A stretch of DNA of 64,000 bases from Halarcobacter sp. (GCF_963676935.1 NZ_OY781470.1:1894680-1958679), one strand, 5' to 3'; counted from the first letter of the stretch, positions 44,643 through 53,230 are shown. Translations and numbers: made by a program. Notes: a model not told the origin generated them from the sequence alone.

Positions 44643-44823
44643 GATGATAATCTAAATAAATAATGATAAGAAATGTATTATCTTGTAAATTAACAGCAAA
44701 AGATAATTACAAATACACATACTAAATAATCAATGAATTAGAAAAAGAATTATGCCATAAACCTTACTATAGTAATTGCATCTCACATAAGTTATTCATT
44801 GTAAAAAATTCAAAAAAACTTTT

Positions 44824-47043
44824 TTAAGTTATATCTTCTATTTTCCTCTCAAAAAATAAAATATTATCAAAATATAAAGGAACAAAATAATGAGCCTTAA
44901 AAAATAATTGTTCTTTTGAAGTTGTAATTCCATCATGCATTATGTTGTTTCTTTCTTCCCTTAAGATATTAAGATAAAAACCTTTTCTAACAATTCCTTC
45001 TTTTTCAATATAATTTATCATATTTACTAAAGATTTCAAATCTTTATTTGTAATGTCATACAGTTTTTTTTCCTTACAAAGCTCAAGAAATTTTTTTATT
45101 GTCTTTTCAAATTGAATAGAAAGTTTATATATGCCTATATCAATTTTTTCAACTGTTAAATAATTTTTTACATCATAAAGATTTTCTTTTGTGACTTTGT
45201 CTTTTATTCCATCTATATTTTTATCTAAAATATCAATTGAATTTGAATCTTTAGAATACTCATACATTACATAGTAATTCTTTATATCTTCTCTCCAATG
45301 CTTAATATCTGTCATTTCTCTCAAATAGTTATAAAATGTAATTTTATTGCAATTAAAGTTCTTTGAAATTTCATCATACAAATATTTTTTTCGATAAGGA
45401 GTATTTGGATTAGAGTAAAGTATGCTCCTTACATCATCTTGAATTCTTTCTCGTAATGTAATTTTTTCAATAATTTTATTTTCATCAGAATACATTATAT
45501 ATATTCTACCAAAGTGTTTTCTTTTTATAAGATTATCTTGCCTTAGTACAAAATTTCTAATAGCTTGTTCACTATAGTCAAATTCTGATTTTATTTTTAA
45601 AATTAATTTAGGAAAAGTGATTTCTTCAGTTAATTCTTTTTTTATATAATTTAATATGTCAAATTTTGATTCCTCAATTTTCTTTTTCCGTTTTTCAATA
45701 CTTTTAGAATTTTTACCATCAAATAATGCAAAATGATTTTCTTTTATATTTTCAAATAATTCATAATTATATAAATTTGTTATTAAACTTCTTTTTTTTG
45801 TTTTATATCTTATTTTTGATACCTCACTATAGATATCATCAATACTCAATATCTTTCCATTTTCTAATACTTTTTTTATTGCATCTTTAATTGTAATATT
45901 CTGGTGATTATCTTCTGTCAAAAACCATCTTCCTGACTTACTTATATTACAAAACCTATTATCATTTGATAATATTGAAGATACATACCTTTGAGTTACA
46001 CTATTATCATAATTCATCAGAGTTTTACAAATATCCTTAATATGTAATGGTTCTTTACTTTTTTCTATAATTTTAAATATTTGTTCTTTTTTAGGTAAAT
46101 ATTCAATTTTTCTTTCAATATGTGAATCATATATTTCATAATCAGTACATACTTTAAGTAAAGATAAAATTAGTTCATTATCTTCTTTTCTATTATTTAT
46201 CTCCCTTTTTACATCTCCAATAAATTTAAACTTATCTATTTTATCTTCTTTTTTAAGTATTTTGTTGAAAGAAGAAGTTATTATTTTAATTCTCTCATGA
46301 TGAATATTTGTGTTACGTTTAATCCATAAGCCTTTTTCTTTTTCTCCACTGTACTCAACAAGATTTACTACATTTTCATAATTTAGAATATTTATTAAAA
46401 AATATATAAAATTTTTGTCTACATCAATATACTCTTTATTAATAAAATCAAACAAACAAGTCTCTGTAATGAGATAGTCATTTGAATCTAAAAAAGATTT
46501 CAATTTAAATAATTTTTCATGTAAGTATTTAGATATTTTAAATCTTGTGGATAATAATATTTCAGAAAGTCTAATTATAATATCATTTGAAATTTGTCTG
46601 ACTCTTTCTCGTGTAATACCATAATATAGTCCAATATCTTCAAGTGTTTCTAAAGATGAATTATTTAAACCATAACGTTTAAGCATAATGTCTAAATTTC
46701 TATCAGAATTACTTTTATATTTTACTCTTATTATTAATTCAATTAATGTATATAATTCTTTTTCAGTAAAATTATTACAATATAAATAAAGATTTTTCAT
46801 TTTATTTTTTCCTAAAAATAAATAAAAATCTTTTTCTATTTTTAAAAATATTTTTTCAATATGTTTTTGTATTCTTTGTTTATCAATCTTCTTTAATTCT
46901 ACAATTAAATCTATATTATTAATTACATTAAATAAGTTGTGATAATTATATTTATCAAAAATTTCTTGATATTTAATAACATTGATTGCCTTAGAGGATA
47001 TAAATTTTGTCTTTTCAAGTAAGTCACGTTCTGTAAATAACAT
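44824..47043 (-). CDS. Large protein with sigma region-4-like HTH, tandem winged helices and a HEPN-like C-terminus
   Basis: The protein has 739 aa and no family I can name as a whole. Residues about 120-163 closely resemble sigma-70 region 4 (LKRYGLNNSSLETLEDIGL, then GITRERVRQISNDIIIRL). The middle (about 330-620) reads as about four winged-helix units, two of them HARE-HTH-like (EPLHIKDICKTL; ILSIDDIYSEV). The C-terminus (about 640-739) is all-helical with R698-NNIM-H703, the Rx4H motif of HEPN RNase domains. The gene is very AT-rich and stands alone at the start of the accessory region. RNA cleavage controlled by DNA or nucleoprotein sensing, as in defence, is an inference. AAGGAT is 11 nt before the ATG. 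Confidence 0.6.
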   Translation of the reverse strand: MLFTERDLLEKTKFISSKAINVIKYQEIFDKYNYHNLFNVINNIDLIVELKKIDKQRIQKHIEKIFLKIEKDFYLFLGKNKMKNLYLYCNNFTEKELYTLIELIIRVKYKSNSDRNLDIMLKRYGLNNSSLETLEDIGLYYGITRERVRQISNDIIIRLSEILLSTRFKISKYLHEKLFKLKSFLDSNDYLITETCLFDFINKEYIDVDKNFIYFLINILNYENVVNLVEYSGEKEKGLWIKRNTNIHHERIKIITSSFNKILKKEDKIDKFKFIGDVKREINNRKEDNELILSLLKVCTDYEIYDSHIERKIEYLPKKEQIFKIIEKSKEPLHIKDICKTLMNYDNSVTQRYVSSILSNDNRFCNISKSGRWFLTEDNHQNITIKDAIKKVLENGKILSIDDIYSEVSKIRYKTKKRSLITNLYNYELFENIKENHFALFDGKNSKSIEKRKKKIEESKFDILNYIKKELTEEITFPKLILKIKSEFDYSEQAIRNFVLRQDNLIKRKHFGRIYIMYSDENKIIEKITLRERIQDDVRSILYSNPNTPYRKKYLYDEISKNFNCNKITFYNYLREMTDIKHWREDIKNYYVMYEYSKDSNSIDILDKNIDGIKDKVTKENLYDVKNYLTVEKIDIGIYKLSIQFEKTIKKFLELCKEKKLYDITNKDLKSLVNMINYIEKEGIVRKGFYLNILREERNNIMHDGITTSKEQLFFKAHYFVPLYFDNILFFERKIEDIT

Positions 47044-47380
47044 TCTATTCTAATCCTTATTGTAATAAATAATACTATTTATTTATTATACTATGCAATA
47101 GTTTAAAATTATAATTTGGCTACAAATAAACCTAATAAAAAAAATTATGTATAAAGGTCAACTTTTTACATTTATAAAAAATTTCAAATAAATTTCTTAT
47201 GTTGATAATTAACATAAGTTAGTATATTAAAATTACTAAATCAGTTTAATGAATAATATTTTGAAATTACACCCCTGAGGTTGAATCTCCACTTTCATAA
47301 AATCAATACTCTGGTTTCTTATATTAATGAGCAATAAATAAAATCAAAATAACTTCATCTTTAAAAGTAAAATAAGATAT
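47044..47380. other. Intergenic stretch with a partial tRNA-flank repeat
   Basis: This 337-bp AT-rich gap has no ORF with a ribosome binding site. The segment 47238-47266 (AAATCAGTTTAATGAATAAT and the following bases) matches the outer end of the longer repeats at 47993 and 52677. Confidence 0.5.
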
Positions 47381-47677
47381 CTATTTACTTCTATCTAACC
47401 AATAAGCAGGTTTTCTACTATTATGCATAACAGCAATTATAAAAATCTCTTCATTGTTTGTTTTATAAATTATAGAAAAAGGGAATTTATTTAAGATATA
47501 TCTTTTAAAGCCAAATTGGAATGTCGCCCAAGTATCTGGAAAGTTTTGTATGGCTAAGAATCCTTCTTCTAATTCAGATAAAAACTTATCTCCTAGACCT
47601 TGTAGTTTTTCTTCATACCAAGTATAAGAACCTTTGATTTCATTTGCAATATCTGGATGAAATGATATTTGTTTCAT
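47381..47677 (-). CDS. ParE/RelE-superfamily toxin
   Basis: The toxin of a type II toxin-antitoxin pair has 98 aa. ParE/RelE-fold features are the N-terminal HPDIANEIKGSYTWYEEK (about 7-24), a middle FQFGFKRYILNKFPFSIIYK, and the strand FIIAVMHNSRKP near the C-terminus. Family members either poison gyrase or cut mRNA on the ribosome; sequence alone does not decide. Its ATG is 1 nt after the antitoxin stop, giving tight coupling. Confidence 0.88.
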   Translation of the reverse strand: MKQISFHPDIANEIKGSYTWYEEKLQGLGDKFLSELEEGFLAIQNFPDTWATFQFGFKRYILNKFPFSIIYKTNNEEIFIIAVMHNSRKPAYWLDRSK

Positions 47678-47678
47678 A

Positions 47679-47900
47679 TTAAGATATTACTTGTTGTTTT
47701 ATACTATCCCAACTTACAGTTTGAACTTTTCCTGTTTCAATCTCTTCATATCTTTGTTTAGCTAGATTTGCCCATTGTTGCTCAGAATCGTTATCATGGG
47801 TTTCATCTAAAGAAGCTATCAAGTATTTCATTAAATTATTTTTTTCGTTTGTTGATAATGATTGAACATCTTCAATAACTCGTTCCATAATTTTAGTCAT
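47679..47900 (-). CDS. Addiction-module antitoxin
   Basis: The protein has 73 aa and resembles the short helical antitoxins of the addiction-module family that pair with ParE/RelE toxins. It has the segment LSTNEKNNLMKYLIASLDE and a C-terminal toxin-binding tail ending DSIKQQVIS. It is encoded first in the pair, with AAGGAT 7 nt before the ATG, as expected for an antitoxin made in excess. No separate DNA-binding domain is obvious. Confidence 0.85.
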   Translation of the reverse strand: MTKIMERVIEDVQSLSTNEKNNLMKYLIASLDETHDNDSEQQWANLAKQRYEEIETGKVQTVSWDSIKQQVIS

Positions 47901-47992
47901 TTGTAATCCTTGAAAAGCTTTTTTTAATTATAACATATTTAAATTCAATTCTTAAAATAGCCCAAATTAATTTAATTCTATAGAAATATTTT

Positions 47993-48175
47993 AAATCAAA
48001 TCAATGAATATAATTTTTGAATAGTTCAATGAAAAGTAAAAAATGTTATGGGAGTTAACGTCCGTTAATGACTATAATATTTTTTTGATTTGAAGCAGTA
48101 ATCTTTTTGTACTTGCACTCTCTTTGAGAAAAAGTATGCTTAGTGATTTGATTTGTTTTCTTTGAAAACAAAAAG
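47993..48175. repeat. Left copy of tRNA-Asn downstream flank
   Basis: It aligns along its whole length to 52677-52858 with one net indel. Shared blocks include AGTTAACGTC-GTTAATGACTAT and CACTCTCT-TGAGAAAA. It ends exactly where a tRNA-Asn 3' remnant begins, in the same order as at the intact tRNA. Confidence 0.75.
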
Positions 48176-48200
48176 TGGCTCCGGCACCTAGATACTAACC
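48176..48200 (-). pseudogene. tRNA-Asn 3'-end remnant (25 nt)
   Basis: On the minus strand it contains the encoded CCA, the acceptor 3' strand and most of the T-arm of tRNA-Asn, with three mismatches to the intact copies. Similarity stops abruptly after that. It is too short to be a tRNA and resembles an attachment-site copy. Confidence 0.75.
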
Positions 48201-48322
48201 AAAAAAATCACAGATAGCCTATATCATCACAAATACAGACTTTCTATGAGATTTTCACTTTGTATTATATCTCAAATTTTGGCAGTCAATTAGTGAAAAA
48301 TATAAAATTATTTTCTTTATAT

Positions 48323-49150
48323 TTAACTTTCTTCATAGGCTAAAACAACTTTTTTTCTATCAATTCCCCATCTATATCCACCTATAGCAGCACTTTTTGA
48401 TATTACTCTATGACAAGGGATTAAAAAGCCAATATGATTTGAACCTATTGCAGTTGCAACTGCTCTGACTGCTTTTGGTTTTCCTATAAATTCAGCTACA
48501 TCTGAATAAGTTGAGATATCTCCACTTTTAATATTTAAAATTGCTTTCCATACATTGATTTGAAAATTTGTCCCTTTTACAAAAAGATTCATTTTTTCTT
48601 TTTTTATAAAGATTTTGTCCAATAATTCTTGAGCTTTTTTATCATCTCGAATAAACTTAGCTTTATTCCAATTTGTTTTTAATCTATTTAATATTTCCTC
48701 ATAAGACTCTTCATAAAATTCCAATGAACAAATACCCTTTTTAGTAATTGCAATCATTGTTTTACCAAAAGGTGAAAATCCAAAACCATATATAATATTA
48801 AGATTTTCTCCCATTTTTTTGTATTCATTTGGAGTTACCCCAATAAAGTTTACAAATAATTCGTGTAGTCTACTTGAACTTGATAAACCTAAGTCTATTG
48901 AAGTATCTAATATTGAAGTTGAACTCTTAAGTTTCTCTTTTGCATGAGCTAATGTAGTTGCTTGTAAGAATTGCATAGGAGTTACACCAACATATTCCTT
49001 AAATATTCTTGCAAAATGATGTTTACTCATGCCTATGTGTAAAGACACATCTTCAAGTTTTGGTTGGTAAGTATAATTCTTATCAAAATACTCAATTGCC
49101 TTTTTTATATCTTCGTAGTATTTACTTTTTTCTTCTAATTTATTCATCAT
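48323..49150 (-). CDS. AraC-type regulator fused to O6-alkylguanine-DNA alkyltransferase (Ada-like)
   Basis: The protein has 275 aa. The N-terminal AraC helix-turn-helix (about 15-112) has LEDVSLHIGMSKHHFARIFK and GVTPMQFLQ. The C-terminal methyltransferase domain (about 115-275) has the suicide cysteine C246 in IPCHRVI and the arginine finger region KPKAVRAVATAIGSNH. It lacks the N-terminal zinc domain that senses methylphosphotriesters in E. coli Ada. It should repair O6-methylguanine and may regulate genes. The ATG overlaps the stop of the EamA gene by 4 nt. It lies inside the 4.68-kb segment bounded by tRNA-Asn repeats. Confidence 0.9.
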   Translation of the reverse strand: MMNKLEEKSKYYEDIKKAIEYFDKNYTYQPKLEDVSLHIGMSKHHFARIFKEYVGVTPMQFLQATTLAHAKEKLKSSTSILDTSIDLGLSSSSRLHELFVNFIGVTPNEYKKMGENLNIIYGFGFSPFGKTMIAITKKGICSLEFYEESYEEILNRLKTNWNKAKFIRDDKKAQELLDKIFIKKEKMNLFVKGTNFQINVWKAILNIKSGDISTYSDVAEFIGKPKAVRAVATAIGSNHIGFLIPCHRVISKSAAIGGYRWGIDRKKVVLAYEES

Positions 49151-50001
49151 TGCTTCTTATTAATTAACCATAGAGATACAAAAATAATTCCTGCACCAAA
49201 TAACATATTTATAGTGAATTCTTCATTTAAAAGAAATATACCTAATAAAGATGCACTAATAGGGATTAAATATGTAACCAATAACAATTTTACAGCACCA
49301 ACACTAAAAAGTAATCTAAAATAGATAATATATGCTATTGATGTTGATACAATTGCAAGAAGAATTAAATCTTTAAATTGATACAAGGATTTGACTTCCA
49401 TATTGTTTATTGATGAGAAAAATAAGCAATACATTATTATAGAGCTTGCACTTAACATCCCAAATACATTAAATATAGGATTATAATCTTTTAATTTTTT
49501 TCCAAAAACCCCTGCAAAAGCATAGGAGATAGCTGCTAATATAGCAAATGTACCTGCTATTTCAAAATCACCAAAGCTATGAGGCAATAATAAGATAATT
49601 ATTCCAACAAATCCTATCAAAATTCCTATAAGTTTAAGAAAGGATATTTTTTCATCTTTTGTTAGAAAGTGTGCGAGAACTGCCGTAAAAATTGGAGTTG
49701 TCGCATTCAATAAAGATGCCAATGAAGCTGTTATTGTTTCTTGTGCATATGTTATACTTAAAAATGGGATCACATTATTTAAACTACCCATTACAAAAAA
49801 CATACCAAAAAGTTTTAAATCTAAAATAATTTTTATTCTTTTTATAAGTAAAACTAGTAGAATAAATATTGAAGCAAAAAAAACCCTAAAGAACACTGTT
49901 TGTTCAAAGGTAAAATAAACTAATGACTTCTCAATAAAATAAAATGACCCTCCCCAAACTATTGATAAAATAATTAAAAGTGTCCAGTTTTTTAAACTCA
50001 T
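49147..50001 (-). CDS. EamA/DMT-family transporter
   Basis: An inner-membrane transporter of 284 aa with ten predicted helices in two EamA repeats (about 5-135 and 145-280). I place the start at 50001 because AAGGAA lies 7 nt upstream; the frame is open for 28 more codons but without a ribosome binding site. It is translationally coupled to the Ada-like gene (4-nt overlap), which suggests co-regulation, perhaps in export of a toxic metabolite; that link is inference. Confidence 0.88.
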   Translation of the reverse strand: MSLKNWTLLIILSIVWGGSFYFIEKSLVYFTFEQTVFFRVFFASIFILLVLLIKRIKIILDLKLFGMFFVMGSLNNVIPFLSITYAQETITASLASLLNATTPIFTAVLAHFLTKDEKISFLKLIGILIGFVGIIILLLPHSFGDFEIAGTFAILAAISYAFAGVFGKKLKDYNPIFNVFGMLSASSIIMYCLFFSSINNMEVKSLYQFKDLILLAIVSTSIAYIIYFRLLFSVGAVKLLLVTYLIPISASLLGIFLLNEEFTINMLFGAGIIFVSLWLINKKQ

Positions 50002-50129
50002 AAATATTCCTTTTTTATTAAAAGTATATATCTTTAACATGAATATTAACAATCCGAATCTTGCTTTTTTATATCTTGCAATCACTATTAGCTTAATAAA
50101 ATTAGAAAATCAAAAATCCAGAACAAAAA

Positions 50130-50548
50130 CACAAAAACTCTTTGACAAATATTCAAGAAAAAGTTCATGCAATGGAACTTTTATATAGAAAATTATATGA
50201 ATCACAAGATTTTAGTTCAATCTCATTAAATAGATATATATATCTGAACTTACAAATTAACTTCAAAACAGTTATTCAAATAATGAAAAAGTCAAAATAA
50301 TAAATGATACCTTAGATTTACACACTTTTATCTCAAGAGTTCAAGGTGAAAAAGTAAAAATGAAATAAGAATAGCCTCGATTTTTAAAAATGTATCCCAA
50401 GATTTTTACAAATGATTGTAGTACATGAACTAGCCACATAAAAAAGAAACAACACAACAAGGCCTTTTAAACTATATACAAACTATCATCAGTATGAGTT
50501 TGATTTGAGAGTTTATCTTGCATATGTGATAGGTTTAAACTTTATTAG
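50130..50548 (+). pseudogene. Decayed copy of the YgjP-like metallohydrolase gene
   Basis: From about 50285 the DNA aligns closely with 44353-44642 of the intact gene, including identical runs such as TATCATCAGTATGAGTTTGA. It carries several deletions (about 7, 1, 1, 14 and 1 nt); one falls inside the HExxH codons. The 5' part (50130-50285) is only weakly similar. It cannot encode a working protein. It is on the plus strand between two minus-strand genes. Confidence 0.85.
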
Positions 50549-50626
50549 AATGGTAACATAGAAGTCTTGTACATTTATACCAAGTATTAAAAAAATTGAG
50601 ATATATCATTCTCGAAGATTATATAA

Positions 50627-52591
50627 TTATTCTAAATTATTATAATCTATTTCTAATTCACTATTTAGTAATTTAAAAAAGATTTCATTTCTATCTTGAG
50701 ATAAATGAAGAATATCTTCATATGCATACATTTCAATTCTAATTTTTTTATATTCAGGCTCATTGTAACAGTTTTTTGATATTGAGAATTCTTCATTAAA
50801 AAAATATGAGCATTCAAGAAAAGGTATTTTGTTTGGTTTTCCAGCAATATTATTTGAGTTTAATTCTTTTAAAATATCACTTTTTCTAGCAAGTATTATA
50901 CCACTATAAAGTATACTGCCTGTATCAACACTCCAATTAATTATTTTTTCAGGATTATCATAAAATTTCGTTGCATATCTTTTTACTTGGGCTAACATAC
51001 TCTCATACTTATCACCAGTATTATGAGAATGAGTAGTAGACTTTAATTCTAAAATCAATAGTTCTTTGGGTCTTTCTTTGTCATTCATCCATAAATAAAT
51101 ATCTGTTGCTTCTTGACCCTTATTTGTACTTTGCCCATTTCTAGCCTCTGAAAAAACTGTAAACTTATCATCTAAAATCCACAAATTATGTAAATGATTA
51201 ATATTATCAGATTCTGTGATTTTTTCTCCTCTTCTAAATATTAAGTCATGAATTTCATCTTCTAATTCTGATTTTTTATTACCTTCATTATCAAATTTTT
51301 TAATTAATTCTTTTAATTTCTCTAATATTCTTCTTCTATGTTCAATATAAATATAAAGACTTGAATTTAATAACTTCTCATTTTCTGAACTATCTGTTTT
51401 ATCTTTTGTCCAATAATTTTTTTCCGCTTTTCCTTTATTTTCTAATGCAGTTGACAAGATATCACTTTCAGTTAAAATTTTTTTTGTTTGTTTTACTTTA
51501 AATTCATCAGTAAATGTTGATAAAGAAGGGTATTTATTTTTAACACTCTTAAAATTTTTCATACTTAATTTTTTATTTTTTTCAATTTCTTTATAAAAAA
51601 AGCTACTTAATTTTTCATTTAATATAGTCTGTATTTTTTCAATATTTTCCTCTTCGATTTCAATCTTATCACCTTTTTGGTCTACACTTTCATCAAAATA
51701 TGATGAAAGTAATAAAAAGTCATAAGATTCATTCAAGTTTATTTCATATTCAATTTTTGCTATATCTATTTCAGCTTTTAATTGCCGTGCGTAACACTTA
51801 ATTTTATTCTTAATTTTAGGTGAACTATTATCTTTTTTCAACAACCATAAATTAAAATCTTTTGTACCTAAATCTTTATCTTCAAAGTCTACAGTAAAAT
51901 CAATACTTTTGACATTATTTTCTATATAAGAATTATCTAATAGTTTTGATTCACCATTGAAAGTTATATGTAACTCAAGATTTTTTATATCTATAAAAAA
52001 TGGAAAGAAATTATCTATAAACCAATTTCGTAATTTATCTGCTGTCGAATATTGTTTAAAAAAAGTATTTGCACGTTTAAATGTTTGTTGTTTGTTTATA
52101 ATAAGAGTTAATATAGTTTCATTAATTCTCTTATTCGTGTTATAGCCTTCTTTCTCTTCTATATCAAATAATGATGATTGTCCTTCATTTGGGTATTTAA
52201 ATATTTTTTCTTTATATGTCCCATCTTTTTCTTTAAAGACAGATTTATATTCAGCATCATCTGAATAAAAAACAATTGCTAATCGCCCTTGCCCCATTGG
52301 ATTAAACATTAGATCTTTTTTTTGTGGATTTGGCTCATCTAAATGTGTAAAATAAATACTATTATGTTCTGTAAACCCATCTCCATTATCTTTAATTATA
52401 ATAATTATCTCATTATCATTTAACTCTATAGAAAATTCCACTCTTGGGATTACATCTGTTTCAGCATTTGTTCGTATGATTGTTGAATGAATTGCATTTG
52501 AAACAACTTCTCTAATTAGATAACTAAATTTTTCTCTAGAATGCTTATATAATTTTTCTGCTCTATATGTAATATTAGACTTTTGTTCCAT
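50627..52591 (-). CDS. GHKL (Hsp90-like) ATPase fused to a PD-(D/E)XK nuclease-like domain
   Basis: The protein has 654 aa. The N-terminal GHKL ATPase has the N-box EVVSNAIHS (28-36; E28 and N32), the G1 box KDNGDGF (67-73) and the G2 box PMGQGRLA (98-105). A long charged middle region (about 270-465) is mostly helical. The C-terminal domain (about 468-600) has E482, D497 in ATDIYLWM, ELK at 515-517 in LILELKST, and the QxxxY motif Q535-Y539, as in PD-(D/E)XK nucleases of the RecB/Shedu kind. The GGAG ribosome binding site is 8 nt before the ATG. It lies next to the tRNA-Asn array and is a plausible phage-defence gene (inference). I know of no exact named system. Confidence 0.72.
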   Translation of the reverse strand: MEQKSNITYRAEKLYKHSREKFSYLIREVVSNAIHSTIIRTNAETDVIPRVEFSIELNDNEIIIIIKDNGDGFTEHNSIYFTHLDEPNPQKKDLMFNPMGQGRLAIVFYSDDAEYKSVFKEKDGTYKEKIFKYPNEGQSSLFDIEEKEGYNTNKRINETILTLIINKQQTFKRANTFFKQYSTADKLRNWFIDNFFPFFIDIKNLELHITFNGESKLLDNSYIENNVKSIDFTVDFEDKDLGTKDFNLWLLKKDNSSPKIKNKIKCYARQLKAEIDIAKIEYEINLNESYDFLLLSSYFDESVDQKGDKIEIEEENIEKIQTILNEKLSSFFYKEIEKNKKLSMKNFKSVKNKYPSLSTFTDEFKVKQTKKILTESDILSTALENKGKAEKNYWTKDKTDSSENEKLLNSSLYIYIEHRRRILEKLKELIKKFDNEGNKKSELEDEIHDLIFRRGEKITESDNINHLHNLWILDDKFTVFSEARNGQSTNKGQEATDIYLWMNDKERPKELLILELKSTTHSHNTGDKYESMLAQVKRYATKFYDNPEKIINWSVDTGSILYSGIILARKSDILKELNSNNIAGKPNKIPFLECSYFFNEEFSISKNCYNEPEYKKIRIEMYAYEDILHLSQDRNEIFFKLLNSELEIDYNNLE

Positions 52592-52676
52592 TAAATTAAC
52601 TCCAACTAATTAAATATACTGTTAATAGCATAGTAATAATTATTATACTAATTTATTATTTAAAGCTTATTTTTAC

Positions 52677-52858
52677 AAATCAATTTAATGAATAAGATTT
52701 TGAAAGAGTTCAAGGCAAATTGATTTTTTAGTATAGGAGTTAACGTCTGTTAATGACTATATTAAAAAATTGATTTAACGCAGAAATATTTTCTTGTGTT
52801 TACACTCTCTGTGAGAAAAGATTGTTTAGTAAATTGATTTAAAATAAAATTTTTAAAG
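52677..52858. repeat. Right copy of tRNA-Asn downstream flank
   Basis: This 182-bp segment directly follows the CCA end of the last tRNA-Asn. It aligns with 47993-48175, 4.68 kb away, in the same orientation. A short outer part recurs a third time at 47238-47266. Confidence 0.75.
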
Positions 52859-52933
52859 TGGCTCCGGCACCTGGATTCGAACCAGGGACCAAATGATTAA
52901 CAGTCATCTACTCTACCACTGAGCTATGCCGGA
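52859..52933 (-). tRNA. tRNA-Asn (GTT), copy 3 in transcription order
   Basis: The gene is 75 nt with CCA encoded. The acceptor TCCGGCA pairs with TGCCGGA, the discriminator base is G, the anticodon loop is CTGTTAA, and the T-loop is GTTCGAATC. It is identical to the other two copies. Its 3' side carries the flank that is duplicated at 47993. Confidence 0.96.
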
Positions 52934-52968
52934 TTTTGATTATTAAGTTTGAATAAAATTTTAAATAG

Positions 52969-53043
52969 TGGCTCCGGCACCTGGATTCGAACCAGGGACC
53001 AAATGATTAACAGTCATCTACTCTACCACTGAGCTATGCCGGA
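52969..53043 (-). tRNA. tRNA-Asn (GTT), copy 2
   Basis: The 75-nt sequence is identical to its neighbours, with CCA encoded. It is separated from them by 35-38 bp AT-rich spacers, so the three are probably cut from one transcript. Confidence 0.96.
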
Positions 53044-53081
53044 ATCTATGTAAAATTATAATTATTTAAAAGGTTGTTAAG

Positions 53082-53156
53082 TGGCTCCGGCACCTGGATT
53101 CGAACCAGGGACCAAATGATTAACAGTCATCTACTCTACCACTGAGCTATGCCGGA
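53082..53156 (-). tRNA. tRNA-Asn (GTT), copy 1 (promoter-proximal)
   Basis: The 75-nt sequence is identical, with CCA encoded. It lies 74 bp downstream of the radical SAM gene stop on the same strand, so the array has its own promoter in that gap or is reached by read-through. Confidence 0.96.
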
Positions 53157-53230
53157 ATCTATACTTCCTCTTAAATGGGTTGGAATTATAGTAAAAAAAG
53201 CTTGATTTGTCAAGAGATTTTCTATAGTTT

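Larger units (their letters stand above)
47901..48322. other. Intergenic stretch holding a repeat and a tRNA remnant
   Basis: This 422-bp gap contains no convincing ORF. It holds the left copy of the tRNA-Asn downstream flank (47993-48175) and a 25-nt tRNA-Asn 3' remnant (48176-48200), annotated separately. The stretch 48201-48322 is featureless. Confidence 0.6.

Noticed and set aside
44643-44823. Regulatory RNA or small gene between the YgjP-like and HEPN-like genes
   Set aside because: 181 bp of AT-rich DNA without a ribosome binding site, stable hairpin or terminator.
48176-48200. A fourth functional tRNA-Asn
   Set aside because: Only the 3' 25 nt remain, with three mismatches; there is no anticodon arm or 5' acceptor strand.
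50001-50085. Longer EamA reading frame starting at 50085
   Set aside because: The extra 28 residues lack a ribosome binding site and do not look like part of the first helix; AAGGAA supports 50001.
52677-52858. A 5S rRNA or other stable RNA in the repeated tRNA flank
   Set aside because: No conserved rRNA words and only weak short stems; it behaves as duplicated flanking DNA.
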